A stretch of 13,155 nucleotides of DNA, taken from positions 1-13,155 of the forward strand of contig CAZSOU010000066.1 in NCBI GenBank assembly GCA_964608595.1, written 5' to 3'. The stretch is from Oleiagrimonas sp964608595 (GTDB lineage: Bacteria; Pseudomonadota; Gammaproteobacteria; Xanthomonadales; Rhodanobacteraceae). Both the position numbers and the translations under genes were made by a program. Of the stretch, positions 4,878 through 12,833 are shown piece by piece. A model generated the notes under the pieces. The model had not been told where the DNA came from, ran no database searches, and saw only the letters and a program-made list of their open reading frames with translations. Each line of letters begins with the position of its first letter. Within the stretch, counting starts at the first letter, position 1.

Positions 4878-7295
4878 TCAATGCAACTCGCGATAGGTGG
4901 CCTCGTCGAATACGTCCACCTGCACCACTTGCCGGCGTGCCTCGCGTGCAGTGTCGAGCAACTGGTATTCCTCTTCACTGATCACGCCGGCCGCCAAAGC
5001 CATGTCGTCGAGCATGTGACCGGGGGCGCGCTCGAGCCGGCCTTCGCGCACGGCATTGCGCATCTTGGTTTCGATCGGCATGGCACGCACGGCTTTTTCC
5101 AGTGCGGCTTCGAGCGCGCCGAGACCAACCTCGTCGCCTTCGGGAACGTAGATGTCTTCGCTCAGATGGATGCGTGCTTCGCGGTTTTCCAGGATGGTGA
5201 TGGCGGCGCGGCGGCCCAGTTTGTCCGACGGCGGACGGAAGTGCGCACCAAGCGGAAACACGATCACCCGCGCCAGTGCCGCCAGCAACGGCGAAGGCAG
5301 GTTGTCGAGCACGCCGATCAGCGCCTCCTGCACGCGATACAGCGCCAGAGCGGTGGCCCAGCGCGCCAGATCATAGTTGGATGACAGCTTGGGTTCGTCG
5401 TGATATCGCTTGAGTGTGGCGGCGGCAAGGTACTGCCAGGCGAGGGCGTCGGCCAGGCGTCCGGAAATTTTTTCGCGGCGTTTCAACGATCCGCCCAGCA
5501 CGCCCATCGACAGATCGGAGACAAACGCGAACGCCGCGGAAAAGCGGCTCAGATGCTGATGGAAACGTTTCATGTCCGGCGTGTCCGGTACGCGTGCCAG
5601 CCGGCTGCCGGAAAGACCCAGCAAAAGGGCGCGCAAGGCGCGTGTGACGACGAAGTTGACGTAGCCGAACACGGCCTTGTCCAGTCGCGCGTGATCTTTT
5701 TCGTCCACGGCCTTGATCAGCTTCTGCACGAACGGATGGCAGCGGATCGCGCCCTGGCCGTAGATGATCATGGAGCGGGTGAGGATGTTCGCGCCTTCCA
5801 CGGTAATGCCGATCGGCACCGCCATCCACATGCGCGACAGGCTGTTGCGCGGGCCGCGCTGGATGGCGCTGCCGGCGCGGATGTCCATGGCGTCGGAGAC
5901 CACCTCGCGCATGCCTTCGGTGAGGTACGCCTTGGCAATCGAGCCGAGCACGGCAGGCCGCTCGCCGGCGTCCAGCGCACCGCAGGTCAAGGTGCGTGTG
6001 GCGCTCATCATGAAGGTCATGCCGGCGATGCGTGCCAGCGGTTCCTCGATGCCTTCGAAGCGGCCGATGGGGGTATCGAACTGCTCGCGCACCGTGGCGT
6101 AGGCGCCGGAGATGCGCGTTGCCATCTGCACGGCCCCGACCGACAGCGCCGGCAGCGAAATGGAGCGTCCGGCCGCCAGCGATTCCATCAACATGCGCCA
6201 ACCGTGGCCGATCTGCTCGCGTCCGCCGATGATGGCGTCGAGCGGCACGAACACGTCTTCGCCCGTGATCGGGCCATTGGCAAAGGGTACGCCCATCGGG
6301 TCATGGTGTGCGCCGATGGTGATGCCGGGAAGGTCGCTGGCCACCAGTGCACAGGTGATGCCGAGATCTTCCGTGTCGCCGAGCAAGCCGTGCGGATCGC
6401 GCAGGCGGAAGGCCAGACCGATCAGCGTGGCCACCGGCGCCAGCGTGATGTAGCGCTTGTTCCAGTTCAGGCGGATGCCGAGCACCTCGTTGCCTTGCCA
6501 CGTGCCGCGCTCGACGACCCCGCTCGATTGCGTGGCGGCGGCATCGGAGCCCGCTTCCGGACCGGTCAGGGCGAAGCAGGGAATCTCGCGACCGTCGGCC
6601 AGACGCGGCAGGTAATGATCCTTCTGTTCCTCGGTGCCGTAGTCCAGCAGCAGCTCGGCCGGCCCCAGCGAATTGGGCACCATCACCGTCACCCCGGCGG
6701 CGATCGAGCGGCTGGCGATGCGCGTGACCACGCGCGAGTGGCCGATTTCGGAAAAACCCAGGCCGCCGTACTGCTCGGGGATGATCATGCCGAAGAAGCG
6801 CTCACGCTTGAGAAACGCCCAGGTTTCGTCGGACAGCCCGCGGCGTTGTTCGATCTCCCAGTCGTTCATCATCCGGCACAATGTGGTCACCGGCCCGTCG
6901 AGGAACGCCTGTTCGCGTGCGCTGAGCGGTTGGCACTCAAACGCGAGCAGGTACTGCCAGTCCGGCATGCCCGAAAAAATCTGCGCGTCCCACCATACGG
7001 TACCGGCTTCCAGCGCCACGCGTTCGGTATCGCCGATGCGCGGCAACACCTTGCCCATCACCGGCATCAGCGCGCGCGAAAAAAGGGCACGCCTGAGCGG
7101 TGGCCAGCCGGTGATCAGGGCCAGCAACGCGGCGATCACCAACAGCGTGACGAAAACCGCCGAGACACCCATGGCGCTGATCGCCCAGGTGGCAAAGATG
7201 ATTGCCAGCCCCACGGTCCATGCCAGCCAGCCGCGGCCGACGAATGCCAGCGTCAATGCCGCCACGACGGCGATGATGATGCCTGCGATCCACAT
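4878..7295 (-). CDS. fadE: Membrane-associated acyl-CoA dehydrogenase (FadE type)
   Basis: An 805-residue protein, close to E. coli FadE (814). The first about 65 residues hold hydrophobic segments (about 3-18, 22-40, 45-63) that should anchor it to the inner membrane. The acyl-CoA dehydrogenase domain follows, with IPEQYGGLGFSEIGHS, then CFALTGPEAGSDAAAT, and VEGANILTRSMIIYGQGAIRCHPF, which is almost the E. coli FadE wording. The last about 280 residues match the FadE C-terminal domain (DUF1974). It catalyses the FAD-dependent first oxidation of beta-oxidation, acyl-CoA to trans-2-enoyl-CoA. The ATG at 7295 was preferred to an upstream ATG at 7355, because GGGGGAG lies 5 nt before it and the membrane segment then starts the protein. 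It is divergent from the AMP nucleosidase gene; no FadR- or PsrA-like site was recognised. Confidence 0.93.
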   Translation of the reverse strand: MWIAGIIIAVVAALTLAFVGRGWLAWTVGLAIIFATWAISAMGVSAVFVTLLVIAALLALITGWPPLRRALFSRALMPVMGKVLPRIGDTERVALEAGTVWWDAQIFSGMPDWQYLLAFECQPLSAREQAFLDGPVTTLCRMMNDWEIEQRRGLSDETWAFLKRERFFGMIIPEQYGGLGFSEIGHSRVVTRIASRSIAAGVTVMVPNSLGPAELLLDYGTEEQKDHYLPRLADGREIPCFALTGPEAGSDAAATQSSGVVERGTWQGNEVLGIRLNWNKRYITLAPVATLIGLAFRLRDPHGLLGDTEDLGITCALVASDLPGITIGAHHDPMGVPFANGPITGEDVFVPLDAIIGGREQIGHGWRMLMESLAAGRSISLPALSVGAVQMATRISGAYATVREQFDTPIGRFEGIEEPLARIAGMTFMMSATRTLTCGALDAGERPAVLGSIAKAYLTEGMREVVSDAMDIRAGSAIQRGPRNSLSRMWMAVPIGITVEGANILTRSMIIYGQGAIRCHPFVQKLIKAVDEKDHARLDKAVFGYVNFVVTRALRALLLGLSGSRLARVPDTPDMKRFHQHLSRFSAAFAFVSDLSMGVLGGSLKRREKISGRLADALAWQYLAAATLKRYHDEPKLSSNYDLARWATALALYRVQEALIGVLDNLPSPLLAALARVIVFPLGAHFRPPSDKLGRRAAITILENREARIHLSEDIYVPEGDEVGLGALEAALEKAVRAMPIETKMRNAVREGRLERAPGHMLDDMALAAGVISEEEYQLLDTAREARRQVVQVDVFDEATYRELH

Positions 7296-7409
7296 GCGCG
7301 CTCCCCCGCTGAAAGGAATGCGCCCATTGTGCATGATCGAGATTGAAGGCCACACAAACGCAGGTTCGGCATGATGGCGTAAGATAAGGGGGATAACTTG
7401 AGGTCATCG

Positions 7410-7454
7410 GCCGGTGTGGCGTCACCGGCGCCGCGCATCGCAGGTGCGATGCGC
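7410..7454 (+). promoter_or_regulatory. Two tandem perfect hairpins in the leader of the AMP nucleosidase gene
   Basis: Hairpin 1 is GCCGGTG (7410-7416), a 6-nt loop, CACCGGC (7423-7429). Hairpin 2 is GCGCATCGCA (7433-7442), GG, TGCGATGCGC (7445-7454), a perfect 22-nt dyad. They end 15 nt before the ATG at 7470. GGCGC (7427-7431) could also pair with GCGCC (7451-7455), which would disrupt both. This suggests a structured 5' leader or a protein-binding operator, not a recognised riboswitch class. Confidence 0.45.
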
Positions 7455-7469
7455 CTTGCGGGACATCCC

Positions 7470-8264
7470 ATGAAAGACAAAGAGGAAATCGTCAGCAACT
7501 GGTTGCCGCGTTACACCGGCACCGCCCTGGAAGATTTCGGCGATTACGTGTTGCTGACCAATTTCGGTCACTACGTCGATCTGTTCGCCGACTGGAACGG
7601 CGTCGAGGTCAAGGGCGCGGACCGACCCATGCCCAACGCGACCGCCGACGGCATCACCCTGATCAACTTCGGCATGGGCAGCCCCAACGCCGCCACGGTA
7701 ATGGATCTGCTGTCGGCCATCGCACCCAAGGCGGCGTTGTTTCTGGGCAAATGCGGCGGCGTGAAAAAGAAAAACCGCATCGGCGACCTGGTGTTGCCGA
7801 TCGCCGCCATTCGCGGCGAGGGCACCTCGGACGACTATTTGCCGAGCGACGTGCCGGCGCTGCCCGCGTTCCAGTTGCAGCGCGCCGTCTCCACCATGAT
7901 CCGTGATCTGGGCCACGATTACTGGACCGGCACCGTGTACACCACCAATCGCCGCGTGTGGGAGCACGACGACACGTTCAAGGAATATCTGCGCCTGACG
8001 CGCTGCATGGCCGTGGACATGGAAACGGCGACGATCTTCGCCGCCGGTTTTGCCAACTCCATTCCCGCCGGGGCGCTGTTGCTGGTGTCCGACCAGCCGA
8101 TGATCCCCGAGGGCGTGAAAACCGCCGCCAGTGATCGCAAGGTGACCGAAACCTACGTCCAGGCGCATATCCAGGTCGGCATCGAGGCGCTGAAACTGGT
8201 CCGCCGCCACGGGCGCAGTGTCAAGCATCTGCGTTTCGAGGAAGATCTGGTCGACGACGCGTAG
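7470..8264 (+). CDS. amn: AMP nucleosidase, short form
   Basis: A 264-residue protein of the nucleoside phosphorylase/nucleosidase superfamily, about the size of the short AMP nucleosidases that lack the N-terminal regulatory domain of E. coli Amn (484 residues). The opening MKDKEEIVSNWLPRYTGT is typical of this subgroup. Other landmarks are GMGSPNA (68-74) and GKCGG (93-97) for the phosphoribosyl site, RGEGTSDDYLP (115-125), VDMETA with Glu185, and the base-binding Asp208 in SDQP. It should hydrolyse AMP to adenine and ribose 5-phosphate in the cytosol, draining the adenylate pool or salvaging purine. The ATG at 7470 matches the family N-terminus; earlier in-frame codons (TTG 7398, ATG 7449) lie in the hairpin leader. 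A weak GCGGGA lies about 7 nt upstream as ribosome-binding site. Substrate specificity within the superfamily is inferred from wording. Confidence 0.87.
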   Translation: MKDKEEIVSNWLPRYTGTALEDFGDYVLLTNFGHYVDLFADWNGVEVKGADRPMPNATADGITLINFGMGSPNAATVMDLLSAIAPKAALFLGKCGGVKKKNRIGDLVLPIAAIRGEGTSDDYLPSDVPALPAFQLQRAVSTMIRDLGHDYWTGTVYTTNRRVWEHDDTFKEYLRLTRCMAVDMETATIFAAGFANSIPAGALLLVSDQPMIPEGVKTAASDRKVTETYVQAHIQVGIEALKLVRRHGRSVKHLRFEEDLVDDA

Positions 8265-8310
8265 AAGCACGCTGTTGCGTCAAATCGCCTCGCGGCAGGT
8301 ATTTGCGATC

Positions 8311-8342
8311 CGCGACGGGCGGGCTCCGGCCTGCCCGTCGCG
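8311..8342. terminator. Palindrome between convergent genes (bidirectional terminator candidate)
   Basis: CGCGACGGGC (8311-8320) pairs perfectly with GCCCGTCGCG (8333-8342), and the inner GGGCT/CCGGCCT can extend the stem. It lies between the AMP nucleosidase stop (8264) and the stop of the minus-strand fusion gene (8373), so it can serve both. There is no T-run on either side, so intrinsic termination would be non-classical. Confidence 0.5.
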
Positions 8343-8372
8343 CTCGCGCACGTCCACGGAACGCGTGTCAAA

Positions 8373-9284
8373 TTACGCGTCGATTTCCTCGTGCCAGGCC
8401 GTCATGCCGCCATCGACGCTGTAGACATTCTTGAAGCCGTGTGCGGCAAATTGCTCGGCCACGCCCTTGCTGGATACGCCGTGCATGCAGATGAATGCGA
8501 GCCGGGTGTCTTCGGGCAGAGCATGGAACGGCTCGTAGCCCTCGTTTTCCAGGATGCGTGCCTGCGGCAGCGGCGCAATCTTGGCGCGTGCGGGGGCCGG
8601 GCGTACATCCACCAGCACCAGGTTCTCGCCGGCGTCCAGCTGCTGCTTCAGCTCGCCCACGCTCATCGGTTTGACTTCGGTGGCGCCCGGAAACTTGAGG
8701 CTCAAACCGGCGCCCTGCATGGTTTCGACCCAGTCGATGGTGATGCCCTTGGCGCGTTGCGCGCTGCCGGGATCGAAGTGCACTTCCAGGCCGTTGGCGT
8801 GCGCGATGATGTCGTTGTCGCCGGCCTCGCCGAGCTGGAAGCTGGCGTTGTGGTCGGCGCCCACGTTCAGGTGCAGGGCCATCTCGCCGGCGTCGGCCAT
8901 GCCGTTGCGGATGGCTTCGGCGGCCTTGTCGGTAATGGTGATTTCCGGCGGGGTACGGTCCGGTTCGGGCAGGCCGAACAGGGCGTGCAGTTCACCGCTG
9001 GCGTACATCTGCTTGACGATGTCGGCGCCGCCGACCAGTTCGCCCTGCACGTAAAGCTGCGGAATGGTCGGCCAGTTGCCGTATTCCTTGATGCCCTGAC
9101 GGATCTCCGGATCGGCGAGCACGTCGACGGTGTGGTACTCCGGCAGAAGGTCGTTCAACGCGCCGCTGGCGGCGGCGGAAAAGCCGCACATCGGCTGTTG
9201 CCGGTCGCCTTTCATGAACAACACGACGCGATGATCGTTGACGATGGTGTCGATGCGTTCGCGGATGGCGGGATCGAGGGACAT
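8373..9284 (-). CDS. Grx4-type monothiol glutaredoxin / degenerate A-type carrier / rhodanese fusion
   Basis: A 303-residue three-domain protein. Residues 1-105 are a monothiol glutaredoxin with Cys33 in CGFS and the glutathione-site stretch WPTIPQLYVQGELVGGADIV, the type that carries a [2Fe-2S] cluster with glutathione. Residues about 115-205 resemble an A-type Fe-S carrier (IscA/HesB: ITITDKAAEAI..., GLEVHFDPGSAQRAKGITIDWVE, QGAGLSLKFPG). The three cluster-binding cysteines are absent, so this domain cannot hold a cluster in the usual way. Residues about 210-303 are a rhodanese domain with Cys266 in CMHGVSSKG and VDGGMTAW near the end. A role in Fe-S trafficking or sulfur-linked redox control is inferred. 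The ATG at 9284 has GGAG 7 nt upstream; an upstream codon at 9314 lacks support. It stands alone on the minus strand. Confidence 0.9.
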   Translation of the reverse strand: MSLDPAIRERIDTIVNDHRVVLFMKGDRQQPMCGFSAAASGALNDLLPEYHTVDVLADPEIRQGIKEYGNWPTIPQLYVQGELVGGADIVKQMYASGELHALFGLPEPDRTPPEITITDKAAEAIRNGMADAGEMALHLNVGADHNASFQLGEAGDNDIIAHANGLEVHFDPGSAQRAKGITIDWVETMQGAGLSLKFPGATEVKPMSVGELKQQLDAGENLVLVDVRPAPARAKIAPLPQARILENEGYEPFHALPEDTRLAFICMHGVSSKGVAEQFAAHGFKNVYSVDGGMTAWHEEIDA

Positions 9285-9465
9285 GGGGTGGCTCCGAAAA
9301 AATGCGAGGATCAAACCCTACACATGTTGGCACGTGCAGGAATCTTCAAGGTGCGCCTGCGGCTCATCGTCGCTGCTGCCATCCGGTCGCCGCAGGGTCC
9401 GACAGGTGAATGGTTTCGCGTCATGCGTGATGGCGCGATGCTTCATCAGGCCGTATGGCGACGGC

Positions 9466-10101
9466 TCACGAGATGCGCTCCTGGCGAGCCAGGCATTGTT
9501 GCGCGAGTGGCAGGATGACGTCGGTCCATGCCGCATACTGCCGTCCCGATGGATGCAGCCCGTCGCCGGCCAGCATGGTCGTGTCGTCACCGCACCGACG
9601 CGATACCGGCGTGATGTCGGCCCACGCGGCGCCGCTGCCTTGCGCCAGCTTGCGGGCGGCGGCGTTGAACGCGTTCAGCTCGGCGGCGATGACCTGGCTG
9701 TCGCGACGGGTGTCATGTGCGAAGCGGGTAACGCCCCAGTCGGGAATCGATACCACGAGCACCTGCCCGGCAGCGCCGCCGGCAAGGCCGATGGCACGTT
9801 CCAGCAACGTGGCGAATTCGTGGTGATAGTTGGCGACGTCGCGCCCGCGGTATTGATTGTTGGCGCCGATCAGCAGCGACACCAGGTCGTATGGCGGCTC
9901 GAGCGTCGCCGCGTCCATGCCGGCGGCCAGCTCGTCGGTGGTCCAGCCGGTGACGGCGATGATCTCGGGATCATCGACGGCCATGCCGTCGTCACGCAGA
10001 CGCCGCGCCATCACCATGGGCCAGCGCGCATCCACCGGCACGCCTTCGCCGATGGTGTAGGAGTCGCCCAGTGCCAGATAACGTCGCGTCGTGTCGGCCA
10101 T
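9466..10101 (-). CDS. SGNH/GDSL-family hydrolase
   Basis: A 211-residue protein without a signal peptide, so cytosolic. GDSYT near the N-terminus gives the nucleophile Ser14 (block I). Block II is around VTGWTTDEL and block III is LLIGANNQY. Block V, DGLHPSGRQY, gives the catalytic pair Asp180 and His183. Such enzymes hydrolyse esters or thioesters; the natural substrate is unknown. A GTG at 10107 overlaps the upstream aminotransferase stop as GTGA and is an alternative start two residues longer. The ATG at 10101 starts 2 nt after that stop. No strong Shine-Dalgarno is seen, so translation is probably coupled to the aminotransferase gene. Confidence 0.88.
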   Translation of the reverse strand: MADTTRRYLALGDSYTIGEGVPVDARWPMVMARRLRDDGMAVDDPEIIAVTGWTTDELAAGMDAATLEPPYDLVSLLIGANNQYRGRDVANYHHEFATLLERAIGLAGGAAGQVLVVSIPDWGVTRFAHDTRRDSQVIAAELNAFNAAARKLAQGSGAAWADITPVSRRCGDDTTMLAGDGLHPSGRQYAAWTDVILPLAQQCLARQERIS

Positions 10102-10103
10102 CG

Positions 10104-11348
10104 TCACACCGTGGCCACGTGTTGACGCGCGCCGGCGTCGGCCATGCGGGTAAGGGTGCGCTCGATGCGCGTGAACACGTCCGCGAGGACCTCCGGTTCC
10201 GGCAGCAACGTCAGGCGCAGGTGACGGCTGGCCGCCACGTTGAAACTGGAGCCGGGCGCCAGCAGGACCGATTCATCTTCCAGCAGACGCAAGGCGAAAG
10301 CGTTGTCGTCGAATACCGGCAACGCTGTCACGCTGACCGACGGAAAGGCGTACAGCGCACCGCGCGGCGCGACGATGTCGAGAAATTCACTGGCGGCAAC
10401 GCCGCTCAATACAGCCTGGCGCGCCTGATGCAACCGTCCGCCGCGTGCGGTCAGCGTATCGATGTTGCCCGTACCCTGCAGCGCCGGCGCCACCGCCCAC
10501 TGCGTCGGTACGTTGGAACACAAGCGCAACGCGGCCAGCAGTTGCAGCGCGTCGCGATAACTCGCCGTGGCAGCAGGCGCGCCGGACAGCGTCATCCAGC
10601 CGACCCGGTAACCGCAGGCGCGCTGTACTTTGCTCAAACCGCTGAAGGTGAGGCACGGATGCGCGCCGGCCAGCGGCGCCAGCGGCTGAAAGCGCGCATC
10701 GTCGTAGGTGATGCCGTCGTAGATTTCGTCGCTGAGCAGCAACAGACCGTAGTGGGCGGCGATGTCGACAAGGCGTTCCAGCAACGAATGCGGATACACC
10801 GCGCCGGTCGGGTTGTTGGGGTTGATCAGCACGATCGCGCGCGTGCGCGGCGTGATCAACGATTCGATTTCACCCGGGTCGGGCAAATGCGCGTTGGCGG
10901 CCAGGCAGCGGTAATAGCGCGGCTGACCGCCGTTGAGCAACGTCGCCGCGCTCCACAGCGGATAATCGGGGCTGGGCAGCAGCACTTCATCGCCGGGTGC
11001 GAGCAACGCGCGCAGACTGGTGTCGATCAACTCGCTGACGCCGTTGCCGATGAACACGCGGTGACTGTCGATATCGGTCACGCCGCGTGCCGTCTGCTGC
11101 GCCACCACCGCCGCGCGGGCCTGTTCCAACCCCTGTTCCCGGCAGTAGCCTTCGCTGTCTTCGAGATGCGCGGCAACGGCGTTGACAAGAGGAGCCGGTG
11201 TACGAAAACCGAAGCGCCCCGGGTTGCCGATGTTGAGATGCACGATGTCGCGGCCGGCCGCTTCCAGTTCGCGCGCGCGCCGCGCCAGCGCCCCGCGAAT
11301 TTCATAGCGAACCTCGGCCAGACGCGGGCTGGTTGGGATGTTGTCCAA
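10104..11348 (-). CDS. alaA: PLP-dependent aminotransferase, alanine transaminase type (TTG start)
   Basis: A 414-residue fold-type I class I/II aminotransferase closely resembling E. coli AlaA (405). Landmarks are LNIGNPGRFGF (38-48), GYCREQGLEQAR, FIGNGVSELI (99-108), SPDYPLW, INPNNPTGAVY (175-185), Asp207 in SDEIY, and the PLP Schiff-base Lys240 in GLSK, the same number as in E. coli. It should make alanine from pyruvate and glutamate; close relatives also act on other 2-oxo acids. The start is TTG at 11348, supported by a GAGGA ribosome-binding site 6 nt upstream (complement of 11355-11359) and by alignment of SPRLAEVRYEIRG with the family N-terminus. No in-frame ATG fits. It is the first gene of a pair with the SGNH hydrolase (4-nt overlap or 2-nt gap). 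A possible -10 TAGGAT is at 11378-11383 (complement). Confidence 0.92.
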   Translation of the reverse strand: MDNIPTSPRLAEVRYEIRGALARRARELEAAGRDIVHLNIGNPGRFGFRTPAPLVNAVAAHLEDSEGYCREQGLEQARAAVVAQQTARGVTDIDSHRVFIGNGVSELIDTSLRALLAPGDEVLLPSPDYPLWSAATLLNGGQPRYYRCLAANAHLPDPGEIESLITPRTRAIVLINPNNPTGAVYPHSLLERLVDIAAHYGLLLLSDEIYDGITYDDARFQPLAPLAGAHPCLTFSGLSKVQRACGYRVGWMTLSGAPAATASYRDALQLLAALRLCSNVPTQWAVAPALQGTGNIDTLTARGGRLHQARQAVLSGVAASEFLDIVAPRGALYAFPSVSVTALPVFDDNAFALRLLEDESVLLAPGSSFNVAASRHLRLTLLPEPEVLADVFTRIERTLTRMADAGARQHVATV

Positions 11349-11377
11349 AAATCGTCCTCTGGTGGAGCCGTCATTTC

Positions 11378-11383
11378 ATCCTA
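11378..11383 (-). promoter_or_regulatory. Candidate -10 box of the alaA-SGNH operon
   Basis: TAGGAT on the minus strand lies about 29 nt before the TTG start, which allows a leader of about 20 nt containing the GAGGA ribosome-binding site. No convincing -35 was found, so this is weak. Confidence 0.25.
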
Positions 11384-11561
11384 CCAACATGAGACCGGCG
11401 CGGTGCTACCCGCCGGTCCCGCCTGCGTGGCGTTGATCGAAGCGCCCTTGGTGGTGAGGTGTCAAAGCCTGAACAGCGCGGCGTGTTCGGAGCCCGCGCC
11501 GCGATGACGCCTGCCGTGCTCCGGGCACGAAATTTGCGGGCAGTTCGTGCGTACAGCCTGC

Positions 11562-11567
11562 TACGCT
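11562..11567 (+). promoter_or_regulatory. Candidate -10 box of rsgA (leaderless arrangement)
   Basis: TACGCT is followed by TCGCCC and then the ATG at 11574. The 6-nt gap and the absence of a Shine-Dalgarno suggest that transcription starts at the initiation codon. A good -35 is not visible. Confidence 0.35.
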
Positions 11568-11573
11568 TCGCCC

Positions 11574-12611
11574 ATGTCACCAAACACCGCTCTGGAGTCA
11601 TTGCGACGTATCGGCTGGCGCGGCGAATCGCCTGCCGTGCCGCTGGCGCGCGTGGTGACGCAGCATCGCGCCGGCTACGAGGTGCATGACGGTGAACACG
11701 TGTTCGCGGCGCAGCCCGACGGACATTTTCTCAAGCGCGGCCTGGACCCGTCATTGCGCCCCGCCGTGGGCGACTTCGTCGAGCTGGCGCCGGGCGAGAC
11801 CCCGGAAATCACGCGGGTCCTGCCGCGCCGCACCACCTTGACCCGCGCCGCCGCCGGCGAGCGTTATGCGCGCCAGATCATTGCCACCAACATCGATTAC
11901 GTGTTGGTGCTGACCGGGTTGGATGGCGACTTCAATCCGCGTCGCATCGAACGCTATCTGCTGCTGATCGAAGGGTCCGGCGCGCAACCGGTGGTGCTGC
12001 TGAGCAAGGCCGATCGTTGCCCCGATGTGGCCGAGCGCCTGCACGCGTTGCGCGAACGTCTGCCGGAAACGACGCCGATCCACCGGCTCAACGGCAAAGA
12101 TCCGGCCTGCCGCGAAATCCTGGAGCCTTATCTGGGTCCGGGCGACAGCGCCGTGCTGGTGGGTTCGTCCGGCGCCGGCAAATCCACGCTCACCAACACG
12201 TTGCTGGGTGAGAGCCGCATGGCCACCGGCGACGTACGCAAAACCGACAGCCGCGGCCGCCACACCACCACGCATCGCGCCCTGCTGATGCTGCCCACCG
12301 GCGGTTGTCTGATCGACACCCCCGGCATGCGGGAGTTGAAACTCACCGGCGAGGAAAACCTCGACCTTTTCGCCGACATCGAAGCCCTGGCGCTGCGCTG
12401 CCGTTTCGCCGACTGCAATCACGAAGGCGAACCCGGCTGCGCCGTGCAAGCCGCGATCGCCGCCGGCGACATCGACCCCGAACGCTGGCACAACTACCGC
12501 AAGTTGCGCGACGAGCGCGAGCAACAGGCGGCGCAACTGGAAGCACGTCGCCAGCGCAAGGGCGAAGGCCGCCGACCCACCCGTGGCCGCGGCCGGCGCC
12601 GGCGCGAGTGA
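11574..12611 (+). CDS. rsgA: Ribosome small-subunit-dependent GTPase A
   Basis: A 345-residue circularly permuted GTPase. An N-terminal OB-fold (about 20-90) is followed by the permuted G-domain: G4-like SKAD (144-147), the HTTTHR switch (230-235), G1 GSSGAGKST (197-205) and G3 DTPG (248-251). After it comes the zinc knuckle Cys276, Cys281, His283, Cys289, with the same 5-2-6 spacing as in E. coli RsgA. The tail is very basic (residues 325-344 are mostly Arg/Lys/Gly), suiting rRNA contact. RsgA checks late 30S subunit maturation and releases RbfA. A GTG at 11547 would add nine residues; the ATG was preferred because it sits 6 nt after a TACGCT box and the added residues resemble nothing. It is alone in its transcription unit, followed by REP pair no. 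2. Confidence 0.95.
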   Translation: MSPNTALESLRRIGWRGESPAVPLARVVTQHRAGYEVHDGEHVFAAQPDGHFLKRGLDPSLRPAVGDFVELAPGETPEITRVLPRRTTLTRAAAGERYARQIIATNIDYVLVLTGLDGDFNPRRIERYLLLIEGSGAQPVVLLSKADRCPDVAERLHALRERLPETTPIHRLNGKDPACREILEPYLGPGDSAVLVGSSGAGKSTLTNTLLGESRMATGDVRKTDSRGRHTTTHRALLMLPTGGCLIDTPGMRELKLTGEENLDLFADIEALALRCRFADCNHEGEPGCAVQAAIAAGDIDPERWHNYRKLRDEREQQAAQLEARRQRKGEGRRPTRGRGRRRRE

Positions 12612-12662
12612 CGGATTTCCGACAGACATGCCGGGAACCCCCGGATATTGCCGGTCATCGAA

Positions 12663-12741
12663 ATTTCCGTGGGAGGGGCCGGTGGCCCCGACGAGATGCA
12701 CCGCAGGATTCATCGGGGCCACCGGCCCCTCCCACGGAAAT
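12663..12741. repeat. REP-type palindrome pair, copy 2 (perfect 29-bp inverted repeat)
   Basis: Arms 12663-12691 and 12713-12741 are exact 29-nt reverse complements separated by 21 nt. The core of each arm is GTGGGAG, GGGGCC, loop GGT, GGCCCC, GA, the same REP unit as in copy 1 at 2618-2684. The 21-nt spacers agree at about 12 of 21 positions, with a shared CCGCARGATYC core. It lies 51 bp after the rsgA stop, between rsgA and maeB, and may protect or end the rsgA transcript. The perfection of the repeat suggests recent origin or conversion. Confidence 0.88.
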
Positions 12742-12833
12742 GTCTTGCGAGTTGGTACCCGCATGTTGACGGCCTGCGCTACCATGGCGCCTCTGCCATT
12801 CATGGCGGCCTTCCCCTGACCAGCCACACCCAC

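Noticed and set aside
5400..7346. 648-residue plus-strand open frame opposite fadE
   Set aside because: It is an antisense shadow: composition is His/Gly/Ala/Arg rich with no motif, and the opposite strand is an unmistakable FadE.
12631..12644. Small hairpin CCGGG...CCCGG after rsgA as an intrinsic terminator
   Set aside because: A stem of only 5 bp without a T-run, next to a far stronger REP palindrome.
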